Assembly (NCBI RefSeq): GCF_030143255.1
Contig: NZ_JARJNR010000003.1
Span: forward strand, 248,001 to 312,000
DNA from: Frigidibacter sp. SD6-1
GTDB taxonomy: Bacteria > Pseudomonadota > Alphaproteobacteria > Rhodobacterales > Rhodobacteraceae
Reading direction: 5' to 3'
Length of the DNA stretch: 64,000 nucleotides
Position numbers and translations under genes: made by a program
In this document: positions 53,475 through 61,643 of the stretch, piece after piece
Layout: each line of letters opens with the position of its first letter
Position numbering within the stretch: position 1 is the first letter of the stretch
Notes under the pieces: generated by a model
Seen by the model: only the letters and a program-made list of their open reading frames with translations
What the model was told of the DNA's origin: nothing
Database searches by the model: none

Positions 53475-53945
53475 ATGAGCAGTCCGGCGCAGGTTCCCGA
53501 TCTCGACAGGTTCGATCAGGCGATCCTGCGCGCGCTGTCGGGCGAGGGGCGGATGACGATGACCGACCTTGCGCGCAAGATCGGTCTGACCAAGACCCCC
53601 ACCCAGGCGCGGGTGAAGCGGCTGGAGGAGATGGGGGTGATCGCGGGCTACCGCGCCGTCCTCAGCCCGATCCGCATGGGGCTGGCGCATGTCGCCTTCG
53701 TCGAGGTGCGGCTGTCGGACACGCGCGAGGCGGCGCTGCAGGCCTTCAACCGCGCGGTCCGCGCGGTGCCGGAAATCGAGGAATGCCACATGATGGCCTC
53801 CTCCTTCGACTATCTCCTCAAGGTCCGCACCGGCGATATCCAGGATTACCGCCGCATTCTGGGCGAGCGGATCTCGACCTTGCCGCATGTCGCCTCGACC
53901 TCGACCTTCGTCGCGATGGAGGCGGTGAAGGAGGCGGGACTTTGA
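53475..53945 (+). CDS. putR: Proline-utilization regulator PutR (Lrp/AsnC family)
   Basis: The 156-residue protein has an N-terminal helix-turn-helix (MTMTDLARKIGLTKTPTQARVKRLE) and a C-terminal RAM domain (VPEIEECHMMASSFDYLLKVR). Its divergence from putA matches the PutR activator known in Rhodobacter capsulatus and other alphaproteobacteria, which switches on putA when proline is present. ATG 53475 follows GAGGGG. A strong hairpin follows its stop. Confidence 0.93.
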   Translation: MSSPAQVPDLDRFDQAILRALSGEGRMTMTDLARKIGLTKTPTQARVKRLEEMGVIAGYRAVLSPIRMGLAHVAFVEVRLSDTREAALQAFNRAVRAVPEIEECHMMASSFDYLLKVRTGDIQDYRRILGERISTLPHVASTSTFVAMEAVKEAGL

Positions 53946-53951
53946 GTGCGT

Positions 53952-54012
53952 CGCTCGGCGGCCCTTGCAGGCCTTCTCGCTGAGCGAAGAGCCCTGCGAG
54001 GGGCGATGAGCG
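53952..54012 (+). terminator. Long imperfect hairpin after putR
   Basis: Arms at 53952-53981 and 53983-54012 match at 23 of 30 positions with almost no loop. The ends, CGCTCATCG and GCTCTTCGCT when read on the minus strand, equal the ends of the 31-bp repeat at 41426-41456. It lies 6 bases after the putR stop, as that one follows its gene. Confidence 0.55.
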
Positions 54013-54168
54013 GCCCTGTCCCGGCCAGGGGCAAATCGCCGATGATGGACGGGCTGCGGGAGTTCAGCCGCAGCTCGGCCCGCGCCTCCGGATGCACGTC
54101 GCCCATCGGGTCTTGCTGACGGTTGCATCTTTTCCCCCGCCGCGCCCGCCGCTATGGTCGCGCCGGCC

Positions 54169-54254
54169 GCCCGCGTGGTGAAATGGTAGACACAGGGGAC
54201 TTAAAATCCCTAGGCCGGAAGGTCGTGCCGGTTCAAGTCCGGCCGCGGGCACCA
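54169..54254 (+). tRNA. tRNA-Leu (anticodon UAA)
   Basis: An 86-base class II tRNA with GCCCGCG/CGCGGGC acceptor arms, anticodon loop CTTAAAA (UAA at the centre), a long variable arm and GTTCAAGTC T-loop. The CCA end is encoded. It reads UUA and UUG. An antisense open frame over it is an artifact. Confidence 0.96.
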
Positions 54255-54343
54255 GTAACATACGGGGCGCTCTCTTGGCGCCGGGCCTTCCGCCCGTTGT
54301 CTGAGGCTGCTAGAGCGGTACGAAAGGCAGAACGAGGCGCGAC

Positions 54344-54667
54344 ATGATCCTTTACGGCATCCCTACCTGCGACAGTTGCAAGAAGGCGCTGAAGGCGCTT
54401 GAGGCGGCGGGGCGGCAGGTCACGTTCCGCGACGTGCGCGCGGCGCCCCTGTCCGAGCCGGAGATAGCCGAGATCGTGCGCGAGTTCGGCGACCGGGTGA
54501 TCAACAAGCAATCGACGACCTACCGCGGCTTTTCCGATTTTCTGAAACTGTCGGAACCCGACGCCCAGATCGCGGCGCAGCCGACCGTGATGAAGCGCCC
54601 GGTCATACGGGATGGCGACCGCTGGCATCTGGGCTGGGACGACAAGGTACAGGCGGCTCTTCAGTGA
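54344..54667 (+). CDS. ArsC/Spx-like thioredoxin-fold protein
   Basis: The 107-residue protein starts MILYGIPTCDSCKKALKAL with a CxxC in the thioredoxin-fold position, and has TTYRGFSDF, VMKRPVIRDGD and DDKVQAAL, typical of the YffB/ArsC-related branch. Arsenate reductase activity needs a further cysteine pattern that is not seen, so a general thiol oxidoreductase role is more likely. It is 90 bases from the tRNA gene. Confidence 0.85.
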   Translation: MILYGIPTCDSCKKALKALEAAGRQVTFRDVRAAPLSEPEIAEIVREFGDRVINKQSTTYRGFSDFLKLSEPDAQIAAQPTVMKRPVIRDGDRWHLGWDDKVQAALQ

Positions 54668-54680
54668 GGCCGAAAACAAA

Positions 54681-54700
54681 GCGGCCCCCGAAGGGGCCGC
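54681..54700. terminator. Convergent terminator between ArsC-like and cold-shock genes
   Basis: GCGGCCCC and GGGGCCGC form a perfect 8-bp stem with a CGAA loop, 13 bases past the first stop and 21 before the second gene's stop. Confidence 0.7.
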
Positions 54701-54721
54701 CGAAGCATCGCCTGACCCTGG

Positions 54722-54928
54722 TCAGAGCAGTTTGAGATCGCTTGCCGAAGAGCGGCCGTCGCGGCCCGCCTGCAGTTCATAGGCGATCTTCTGATTGTCG
54801 TTGAGGCTCTTCAGCCCCGCCCGTTCGACAGCCGAGATATGGACGAACACGTCCTTCCCGCCGTCATCAGGGGCGATGAAGCCATAGCCCTTCGTCGTGT
54901 TGAACCATTTTACGGTGCCGGTGGCCAT
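54722..54928 (-). CDS. Cold-shock protein, CspA type
   Basis: The 68-residue OB-fold protein has both RNA-binding motifs, KGYGFIAPDDGG (RNP1) and KDVFVHISAVERAG (RNP2). It melts RNA secondary structure at low temperature or in growth transitions. ATG 54928 (MATGTVKWFN) is standard; the longer frame is upstream leader read as protein. The 150-base region upstream is long enough for a cold-shock 5' leader. Confidence 0.95.
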   Translation of the reverse strand: MATGTVKWFNTTKGYGFIAPDDGGKDVFVHISAVERAGLKSLNDNQKIAYELQAGRDGRSSASDLKLL

Positions 54929-55078
54929 CCCGTACTCTCCCTCTTTGGTCTCCCCTCGCGCGATTGCCAGGGGCCGTGCAGCCAGGTCTTTCGGATCTTC
55001 CGGCTGCCCCAGTAAGAGGGAGGCGGTAGGAAAGTCTGCGGTCACGCGGGTGTGATGATCGCCGATTCCCCGAAAAAA

Positions 55079-55639
55079 TCAAGGAATTTGCGGTGTCCGG
55101 CGTCTGGACAGAAGCCTGTCAAGCGAAAAGCGCCCAGCACCGAGGAAGGCGAGGATGAGGAGGACCGCAACCCACATCAGCCGCTGGTCGAGGATCAGCG
55201 CGCCCGAGGCCGCGTCGAACCAGCGGCCGAGATCGTCGCCGCCCACCCCATGGCCCCAGACGTCGGTCAGGCTTTGCACGAGGATGAAGCCGATCATCCC
55301 GAGGCTCGCCAGCCGGGTGAAGAGGCCGAGGAGTAGCAGCAGCGGGAGGATCAGTTCAGCGAGCGTGCCCGCCGTGACGACAGCCCAGTGGAAGACGGTC
55401 AGTTGCGACACATCGTAGCCCACGGCCTCGACCGCCTTGGGGAAGATCTGGATATAAGCGCCGTCGGACGGCGAGAGGAAGCCGAACAGCCCCTCGCCGA
55501 GCTTGGTGCGGGCGGAGTTCCAGAAATAGACCAGAAGGACCGCCGCGAAGGTGAATCGGGCGATAAGTGGCAGCGCCTTGGGTGCGAGTCTTGTGGCGGT
55601 ACGCGCAGCGCGGTCGTGGAGCGAGAGGAGGGCGTTCAT
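55079..55639 (-). CDS. DoxX-family membrane protein of the bufferin operon
   Basis: The 186-residue protein has four hydrophobic helices (RFTFAAVLLVYFWNSA, VVTAGTLAELILPLLLLLGLFTRL, LGMIGFILVQSLTDVW, LMWVAVLLILAFLGAG) of the DoxX type. It is the last gene of the operon, overlapping the bufC stop by 4 bases. DoxX genes often accompany DUF2282/DUF692/DUF2063 genes. Its role is not settled; it may support redox or copper handling in the membrane. Confidence 0.85.
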   Translation of the reverse strand: MNALLSLHDRAARTATRLAPKALPLIARFTFAAVLLVYFWNSARTKLGEGLFGFLSPSDGAYIQIFPKAVEAVGYDVSQLTVFHWAVVTAGTLAELILPLLLLLGLFTRLASLGMIGFILVQSLTDVWGHGVGGDDLGRWFDAASGALILDQRLMWVAVLLILAFLGAGRFSLDRLLSRRRTPQIP

Positions 55640-56379
55640 GGGGCCTCTTGGTCGTTGATTGCGGTGATGGCGCCGCCAGCCAGAAGAATGCCGAAGGCGG
55701 CGGTCAGATCGAATGTGCCCGCCTTTTCCAGCGCGGCGCCGAAGGGTTCGCCCTGAAGAAGGGCGGCGATGAAGTCCCCCGCACCGGCTGGCAGGAGCAT
55801 GGGTTCGGGGTCGTACTCGGGCCGGACGATCAGCACGTCCTGCGCCTCGGCTTTCGCGGGCGCGGGCGTGCCGCGCATGTTTGCCGACCAGATCGCATGG
55901 ACAGGCCAGCGTGACCGCAAAAGGCGGACGGCGGGCGCGAAGGTCAGGCGCGACGCCATCAGCCGGTCGGGCGGCAGCGCCTGAAGCACCTCGGGCGCCA
56001 CCGGCGCAGCATCGGCTGCGTGGTAGGCGCGGCGCAGGGCCAGCTCCAGCCGCGCCACGTCGGGCAGATAGCCCAGATGGGCGACCGGCGGGAAGCTTTC
56101 CAGAAATGCGGGCATCGCCTCGCCATAGAACATCATCAGCGGCGAGGCGGGCGGATGGGCGCGCAGATGTTCGCGGGCCATGGCGGCGAAGAATTCCTCG
56201 CCCACCAGTTTCAGGATCGTCGGAAAGGATTGGCGCAAGGCCTCGGTCAGGCTGACGGTGACATTGTTGCGATAGACGCCGAAGCGGCGCGCATCCACCC
56301 GGCCCTCGGGGTCGGTGATGCCGGGGGGCACGGGCAGGTGCGGGTCGAGGATCGCGGCGCGGAAGGCGGACTGGCTCAT
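55636..56379 (-). CDS. bufC: BufC/HvfC-type partner of the MNIO enzyme (DUF2063)
   Basis: The 247-residue protein has the DUF2063 N-terminal domain with [22 protein letters not shown] and [15 protein letters not shown], and a more variable C-terminal part. In bufferin systems this partner presents the precursor peptide to the iron enzyme. It overlaps bufB and doxX by 4 bases on either side. Confidence 0.85.
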   Translation of the reverse strand: MSQSAFRAAILDPHLPVPPGITDPEGRVDARRFGVYRNNVTVSLTEALRQSFPTILKLVGEEFFAAMAREHLRAHPPASPLMMFYGEAMPAFLESFPPVAHLGYLPDVARLELALRRAYHAADAAPVAPEVLQALPPDRLMASRLTFAPAVRLLRSRWPVHAIWSANMRGTPAPAKAEAQDVLIVRPEYDPEPMLLPAGAGDFIAALLQGEPFGAALEKAGTFDLTAAFGILLAGGAITAINDQEAP

Positions 56380-57230
56380 GCGGGGACCCGGTCGAGGATC
56401 GCGGCTGCGCGGGCGGCTTCTTCGGCCAGCACCGGCCAGTCGGGCACGTCATTGTCCCATTCGATCAGCGTGGGTTTCGGCCCGCCGCTGCGGATCGTTT
56501 CGGCATAGAGCTTCCACACCGGGTCCACTACCTCGCGCCCGTGACTGTCGATCAGAAGCGGCGCGCCGCTTTCGTCCTGATCCTCGTCGTGGCCGCCCAG
56601 ATGGATCTCGCCCACCAGGTCGTGCGGGAAGCGGGCGATATAATCGTAGGCGTCGGTCTTGCGGTTGGTGCAGCTGACAAAGACGTTGTTCACGTCCAGC
56701 AGCAGCCCGCAGCCGGTACGGCGTGCGACCTCGGTCAGGAATTCGATCTCGCCCATGTTGGTCTCGGTGAACGAGACATAGACCGAGGGGTTTTCCAGCA
56801 GCATCTGGCGACCGACCACCTCCTGCACCTCGTCGATATGCGCGCTGACGCGGGCAAGCGTCGCCTCGGTATAGGGCAGCGGCAGCAGGTCGTTCAGGAA
56901 ATCCATGTCATGGGTGGACCAGGCGAGATGTTCGGAAAAGCTAGCCGGTTCCAGCCAGCCGCAGAGGTGCTTCAGCCGGGCGAGGTGGTCACGGTCGAGC
57001 CGACCCTCGCCGCCGATGGAGAGGCCGACGCCATGGACCGACATCGGGAAGCGGTCTGCCAGATGGCGCAGCTGGGCAAGCGGGCGGCCGCCTTCGCCCA
57101 TGTAATTCTCGGCATGAACCTCAAGCCAGCACACGGCACCGGCATCGGACAGAATGTCGGAAAAATGCTGGGGCTTGTAGCCGATGCCAGGGCGTGCAGG
57201 CAGATGAGAGCGGTGGCTGGCGTCGAGCAT
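56376..57230 (-). CDS. bufB: MNIO-family (DUF692) peptide-modifying enzyme
   Basis: The 284-residue TIM-barrel protein belongs to the multinuclear non-heme iron-dependent oxidases. Metal-ligand stretches include [67 protein letters not shown] and [15 protein letters not shown]. Relatives such as BufB convert cysteines of a precursor into thiooxazole groups. The precursor gene is just upstream and bufC overlaps downstream. Confidence 0.9.
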   Translation of the reverse strand: MLDASHRSHLPARPGIGYKPQHFSDILSDAGAVCWLEVHAENYMGEGGRPLAQLRHLADRFPMSVHGVGLSIGGEGRLDRDHLARLKHLCGWLEPASFSEHLAWSTHDMDFLNDLLPLPYTEATLARVSAHIDEVQEVVGRQMLLENPSVYVSFTETNMGEIEFLTEVARRTGCGLLLDVNNVFVSCTNRKTDAYDYIARFPHDLVGEIHLGGHDEDQDESGAPLLIDSHGREVVDPVWKLYAETIRSGGPKPTLIEWDNDVPDWPVLAEEAARAAAILDRVPA

Positions 57231-57260
57231 TTTTCAGGAACTCCGGGTAACGACTGGGAC

Positions 57261-57290
57261 AGGCCTCCCCGGCGGCGGCCGGGGAAGCCT
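57261..57290 (-). promoter_or_regulatory. Stable hairpin between bufA and bufB
   Basis: A 13-bp stem with one mismatch (57261-57273 with 57278-57290, GGCG loop) lies in the 71-base spacer. There is no T-run, so it probably protects the bufA transcript or lowers read-through, giving more peptide than enzyme. Confidence 0.5.
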
Positions 57291-57301
57291 TCTGGATAGG
57301 A

Positions 57302-57598
57302 TCAGCCCTGCGGCAGGTCGCGGTCCAGCGCCTCGAGCGAGCCCATGCGGCCGTCGGGCAGTTCCATCGTGGCGCAGGTGCCTGCCGGGACGAGCTTCCA
57401 GGAATTGCCCTGATAGTCGACTTTCGAGGTGCCTGCGCAGGTGGTGCCGGCGCCCGCGGCGCAGTCATTCTGGCCGGCGAGTGCGACGCCGAAGCACTTT
57501 TCCTTGGCTTCGTCGGCCGAGGCAGCGGTGGTGAAGTGAGCCGAGAGAGCGGCTGCGAGCGAACCGGCAACGGCGAGCGTCTTGATCGTGTTGGACAT
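57302..57598 (-). CDS. bufA: Bufferin-type precursor peptide (DUF2282)
   Basis: The 98-residue precursor has a signal peptide ([20 protein letters not shown]) and four cysteines at residues 35, 46, 54 and 75 in [18 protein letters not shown] and VPAGTC, the DUF2282 pattern. After modification by BufB the family binds copper in the periplasm. ATG 57598 was chosen over 57625. No ECF sigma factor gene, which often controls such operons, is present in the window. Confidence 0.88.
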   Translation of the reverse strand: MSNTIKTLAVAGSLAAALSAHFTTAASADEAKEKCFGVALAGQNDCAAGAGTTCAGTSKVDYQGNSWKLVPAGTCATMELPDGRMGSLEALDRDLPQG

Positions 57599-57742
57599 GG
57601 TCATTCCCTTGTGTGAGCGTTTCACTGTCGTTTGGTCGACGCGGAAAACCTAGATCGACGCAGGCGCCTCATTCCACTCACGAACCCGTTGGACACGCGT
57701 GCGTGAGCGGAGTTTATCGCGAAAGCGGAAGGCGCACAAAGG

Positions 57743-57779
57743 AAAAGGCGCGCCGCTTTTTCAAGGTGACGCGCCTTTT
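57743..57779 (-). terminator. Terminator of thrS
   Basis: AAAAGGCGCG and CGCGCCTTTT form a perfect 10-bp stem with a 17-base loop, 20 bases past the thrS stop. The A/T ends suit both directions. Confidence 0.75.
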
Positions 57780-57798
57780 ATTGTTTGAAATCAGTATT

Positions 57799-59754
57799 TT
57801 AAGCCGATTTCATGTCCGGCGGCAATGCGTCATCCATCAGGGCGGCCACCGCCTGATCGAGGGCAAGCGTTTCAGTCCGGGTCTCGCCGAGGCGGCGGAT
57901 TGAAACAGTCCGCTCCTCGACCTCCTTCATTCCGATGGCCAATATTACAGGCACCTTGCCCACGGAATGCTCGCGGACCTTGTAGTTGATCTTCTCGTTG
58001 CGCGTATCGGCCTCGGCGCGGATGCCCCTGGCTTTCAGCGCATTCGTCACCTCGTGCACATAACCGTCGGCGTCCGAGACGATCGAGGCGACGACAACCT
58101 GACGCGGCGCGAGCCAGAAGGGCAGCTTGCCCGCATAGTTCTCGATCAGGATGCCGATGAAGCGCTCGAACGAGCCGAGGATGGCGCGGTGCAGCATGTA
58201 GGGCCGGTGCTTGGCGCCATCCTCGCCCACATATTCCGCGCCGAGCCGGTCGGGCAGGTTCGGGTCGACCTGGAAGGTGCCGCATTGCCATTCGCGGCCG
58301 ATCGCGTCGGTCAGCTTGAAATCGAGCTTCGGGCCGTAGAAGGCGCCGTCGCCGGGATTGATCTCGTAGGGCAGGCCAAGCTTCTCGATTGCGCCGGTCA
58401 GCGCGCCCTCGACCTTGTCCCAGGTCTCGTCCGAACCGATCCGCACCTCGGGCCTTGTCGAGAGCTTGATGTCGAACGCCTCGAAGCCAAGATCGCGGTA
58501 GACCGAGGAGAGAAGCGCGATGAAACCCGCGCATTCCTGCTCGATCTGATCCTCGGTGCAGAAGATATGGGCGTCATCCTGAGTGAAGCCGCGCACGCGC
58601 ATGAGGCCGTGCATGGAGCCCGAGGATTCGTAGCGGTGGCAGGAGCCGAACTCCGCGAGCCGCAAGGGCAGGTCGCGGTAGCTTTTCAGGCCCTGGTTAT
58701 AGACCTGCACATGGCAGGGGCAGTTCATCGGCTTCAACGCGTTGATGCGCTTTTCCTTCGCCCCTTCCTCGTCCACCTCGACGATGAACATGTTCTCGCG
58801 ATAGGCCTCCCAATGGCCCGACTTTTCCCACAGCACGCGGTCGACGACCTGGGGCGTCTTGATCTCGCGATAGTCGGCGCGGCGCAGGCGGCGGCCCATG
58901 TAATCCATCAGCGTGCGATAGATCGTCCAGCCGTTCGGGTGCCAGAAGACCATGCCCGGCGCTTCTTCCTGCAGGTGGAACAGTTCCATCTCGCGGCCAA
59001 GCTTGCGGTGGTCGCGCTTGGCGGCCTCTTCCAGCATCGTGAGGTAGGCTTTCAGGTCATCACGGTTCTTGAAGGCGACGCCGTAGATGCGCTGAAGCTG
59101 CTTGTTGCGGTGATCGCCGCGCCAGTAGGCGCCCGCGACCGACATCAGCTTGAAAGCGTCGGCGGGCAGCTGGCCCGTATGCTGCAGGTGCGGGCCACGG
59201 CAGAGGTCCTGCCAAGGCCCGTGCCAGTACATGCGGATCGGTTGGCCATCGTCGGGGATCGCCTCGACCAGCTCGACCTTGAAGGGCTCATTCTTCGATT
59301 TGTAATAGGCGATGGCGTCCGCGCGGGACCAGACTTCGGTCCGGACCGGGTCGCGGGCGTTGATGATCGCCTTCATTTCCTTCTCGATGGCGCCAAGGTC
59401 TTCGGGCGTGAAGGCCTCCTCCCGGTCGAAATCGTAATACCAGCCATTTTCCACGACCGGGCCGATGGTGACTTTCACGTCGGGCCAGAGCGTCTGGACG
59501 GCGCGGGCCATCACATGGGCAAGGTCGTGGCGGATGAGTTCGAGCGCGGGGGCGTCGTCCTTCATCGTATGGATGGCGATGGAGGCATTCTGCGTGATCG
59601 GCCATTGCAGATCGAAATGCCTGCCGTCGACAGAAGCCGAAATCGCCGCCTTGCCGAGCGACGGCGCAATCGAGGCCGCCACTTCGGCAGGCGTCACGCC
59701 GGCGGCGAATTCGCGCTTGTTGCCATCGGGAAATGTCAGGGAAATCTGGCTCAT
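57799..59754 (-). CDS. thrS: Threonyl-tRNA synthetase
   Basis: The 651-residue class II enzyme has an N-terminal TGS domain ([16 protein letters not shown]), an editing domain with [12 protein letters not shown], and a catalytic core with [23 protein letters not shown] (part shown), EFGSCHRYE and [17 protein letters not shown]. The anticodon domain follows ([16 protein letters not shown]). ATG 59754 begins MSQISL; the longer frame is upstream read-through. No T-box is present, as expected in this phylum. Confidence 0.97.
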   Translation of the reverse strand: MSQISLTFPDGNKREFAAGVTPAEVAASIAPSLGKAAISASVDGRHFDLQWPITQNASIAIHTMKDDAPALELIRHDLAHVMARAVQTLWPDVKVTIGPVVENGWYYDFDREEAFTPEDLGAIEKEMKAIINARDPVRTEVWSRADAIAYYKSKNEPFKVELVEAIPDDGQPIRMYWHGPWQDLCRGPHLQHTGQLPADAFKLMSVAGAYWRGDHRNKQLQRIYGVAFKNRDDLKAYLTMLEEAAKRDHRKLGREMELFHLQEEAPGMVFWHPNGWTIYRTLMDYMGRRLRRADYREIKTPQVVDRVLWEKSGHWEAYRENMFIVEVDEEGAKEKRINALKPMNCPCHVQVYNQGLKSYRDLPLRLAEFGSCHRYESSGSMHGLMRVRGFTQDDAHIFCTEDQIEQECAGFIALLSSVYRDLGFEAFDIKLSTRPEVRIGSDETWDKVEGALTGAIEKLGLPYEINPGDGAFYGPKLDFKLTDAIGREWQCGTFQVDPNLPDRLGAEYVGEDGAKHRPYMLHRAILGSFERFIGILIENYAGKLPFWLAPRQVVVASIVSDADGYVHEVTNALKARGIRAEADTRNEKINYKVREHSVGKVPVILAIGMKEVEERTVSIRRLGETRTETLALDQAVAALMDDALPPDMKSA

Positions 59755-59847
59755 GGCCTTTCTCCTCGTCGGTTTGGCGCCTACGGGTGCGCCCGGTTGC
59801 GGGTATGTCAGGGCTTCTTTCACGGGTTTGGGCGCGCTTGTCAATCG

Positions 59848-59900
59848 CCGGGGGTTCCACCCCCGGGCCCCCGGGAGTATTTGGACAAAGAAGAAGGGGA
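59848..59900 (+). repeat. Recurrent intergenic element, copy C, leading into a ribosome-binding site
   Basis: The stem CCGGGGG/CCCCCGG (59848-59866, TTCCA loop) is followed by CCCCCGGGAGTATTTGGACA and AAGAAGAAGGGG. Its tail runs straight into GGGGAGG, the SD of the hydrolase gene that starts at 59909. Confidence 0.75.
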
Positions 59901-59908
59901 GGATCGGG

Positions 59909-60670
59909 ATGAGCGACTATCTGGACACGGCAGCCGGACGGCGGATTGCCTATGACCGGACCGAAGGCACAGGCCCCGGGGTCGTGTTCCTCGGCGGTTT
60001 CGTGTCGGACAAGGAGGGGACGAAGGCGGTCGCGCTCGAGGCGTGGGCAAGGCAGCGCGGGCGGGCCTCTCTGAGGTTCGATTATTCGGGGCATGGATCT
60101 TCGTCAGGGGCCTTCACTGATGGTTGCATCGGCGACTGGTTCGAGGACGCGCGCGCAGCGCTGATGGAACTGACCCAAGGTCCGCAGGTTCTGGTCGGTT
60201 CGTCCATGGGCGGCTGGATTTCGCTTCTGCTGGCGCGCGAGTGCCCGGAGAAGGTGGCCGGTCTGGTGACAGTAGCGGCGGCGCCGGACTTTACCGAGGA
60301 TCTGACCTGGGCGGAGTTTTCCGAAGACCAGCGGCGGGCGCTGATGGATGAGGGTCGAGTTGTCCTGCCTTCGGACTATGCGGCAGAGGGTTATGTGATC
60401 ACCCGGCGGCTGATTGAGGACGGGCGGTCGCGGCTGGTGCTGAGGACGCCCCTCGATCTGCCGATGCCGGTCAGGTTCCTGCAAGGAACAGCGGACAGGG
60501 ACGTGCCGATGGCGGTGGCGCTGCGGCTGATGGATCATGTGAGCGGGCCGGATATCAGGCTGACGCTGGTCAAGGGGGCCGATCACAGGTTCTCGACGCC
60601 TGATTGTCTGAGGCTGATCGAGCGGTCGGTAGAGAAGGTCATTCAGCGGGTGGAGCGCGCGGATGCGTAG
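59909..60670 (+). CDS. Alpha/beta hydrolase (ABHD10-like serine hydrolase)
   Basis: The 253-residue cytoplasmic protein has an oxyanion strand [15 protein letters not shown] near residue 25, [12 protein letters not shown] near 60, the nucleophile elbow [16 protein letters not shown] near 95, and a late histidine in [12 protein letters not shown]. It resembles the ABHD10-type thioesterases or esterases. Its SD is partly supplied by the repeat element upstream. The stop overlaps the next hydrolase gene by 8 bases. Substrate unknown. Confidence 0.82.
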   Translation: MSDYLDTAAGRRIAYDRTEGTGPGVVFLGGFVSDKEGTKAVALEAWARQRGRASLRFDYSGHGSSSGAFTDGCIGDWFEDARAALMELTQGPQVLVGSSMGGWISLLLARECPEKVAGLVTVAAAPDFTEDLTWAEFSEDQRRALMDEGRVVLPSDYAAEGYVITRRLIEDGRSRLVLRTPLDLPMPVRFLQGTADRDVPMAVALRLMDHVSGPDIRLTLVKGADHRFSTPDCLRLIERSVEKVIQRVERADA

Positions 60671-61643
60671 ATTTGCGGCGGCCACGGCGATCTTTCTCGG
60701 GGCCGCTGCCCTCCTTCTTGCCGTGATGCTGACCTTTGGGCCGCGTGAGAGGCTCGACCTGACGCCGCGGTTCGATGGGGCCGCCCTGCCTGCCGATCTC
60801 GACCGGTATCTGGCCGCGCAAGAGGCCGGGGTCGGTGGCATCCTGCCGGGGGCGGAAAAGCGGATCGTCTGGGCGGGTGCGGCAAATGCGAAGACCGAGG
60901 TGGCGGTCGTCTATCTGCACGGGTTCTCGGCGACGTCGGAGGAGATCCGGCCGGTGCCCGATCTGGTGGCCAAGGCGCTGGGCGCCAACCTTTATTATGT
61001 CCGCTTCGCGGGCCATGGGCTCGGGTCGGAGCGATTCGCGGGGCCCAGTGCGCAGGACTGGATCGACGATACCGCCGAGGCCTTGGCCATCGGGCGGCGG
61101 ATCGGCAGGCGCGTTGTGGTGATCGCGACCTCGACCGGGGGGACGCTGGCGGCGGAAGCGGCGCTGCAGCCCGCGATGATGCGGGATGTGGCGGGGATCG
61201 CCTTCGTCTCGCCGAACTTCGGAATTCAGGCGCGGGCCTCGGTGATCCTGACCTGGCCTGGCGCGCGTTGGTGGGCGCCGGTGATTGCGGGACGCGAGCG
61301 GTGCTTCGAGCCGGTGAACGAACGGCATCAGCGCTTCTGGACGACCTGCTATCCGACGGTGGCGCTGCTGCCGATGGCGGCTTTGGCCGAACATGCGGGG
61401 GCGGCGGATTATGCGGGCGCCACTGTGCCCGCGCTCTTTCTCTTCGCCGAGGCCGACCAGGTGGTATCGCCGGACGCGACGAAGGCGGTTGCGGCGCGAT
61501 GGGGCGGCAAGGCGACGCTGGCGCCGCAGGTGGTCGGCGCGGGCGATGACCCCTACAGCCATGTCATCGCGGGCGATGTTCTCAGCCCTTCGATGACCGG
61601 GCCAGTCACCGATGCAATCGTCGCTTGGGCGCGGGGCCTCTGA
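60663..61643 (+). CDS. Membrane-anchored alpha/beta hydrolase
   Basis: The 326-residue protein begins with one hydrophobic helix (FAAATAIFLGAAALLLAVML) that would anchor or export it. The hydrolase part has AVVYLHGFSATSEEIRPV, RFAGHGLGSERFAG, the elbow VVVIATSTGGTLAAEA (serine in TSTGG), and a final histidine in DDPYSHVIAGD. It overlaps the preceding hydrolase gene by 8 bases, so the pair is co-translated. It ends one base before the phaZ stop on the other strand. Confidence 0.8.
   Translation: MRRFAAATAIFLGAAALLLAVMLTFGPRERLDLTPRFDGAALPADLDRYLAAQEAGVGGILPGAEKRIVWAGAANAKTEVAVVYLHGFSATSEEIRPVPDLVAKALGANLYYVRFAGHGLGSERFAGPSAQDWIDDTAEALAIGRRIGRRVVVIATSTGGTLAAEAALQPAMMRDVAGIAFVSPNFGIQARASVILTWPGARWWAPVIAGRERCFEPVNERHQRFWTTCYPTVALLPMAALAEHAGAADYAGATVPALFLFAEADQVVSPDATKAVAARWGGKATLAPQVVGAGDDPYSHVIAGDVLSPSMTGPVTDAIVAWARGL

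Noticed and set aside
54169-54254. tRNA-Leu as an integration site
   Set aside because: No integrase and no repeated tRNA 3' end were seen nearby.
54064-54261. A minus-strand frame containing GLEPARP
   Set aside because: This is the well-known false protein made by reading across the reverse of a tRNA gene (here tRNA-Leu).
54123-54347. A plus-strand frame covering the tRNA
   Set aside because: It runs through tRNA-Leu and its leader; not a gene.
57967-59955. A 662-codon open frame on the plus strand
   Set aside because: Antisense to thrS, rich in His/Asp/Val repeats typical of GC-rich shadow frames.
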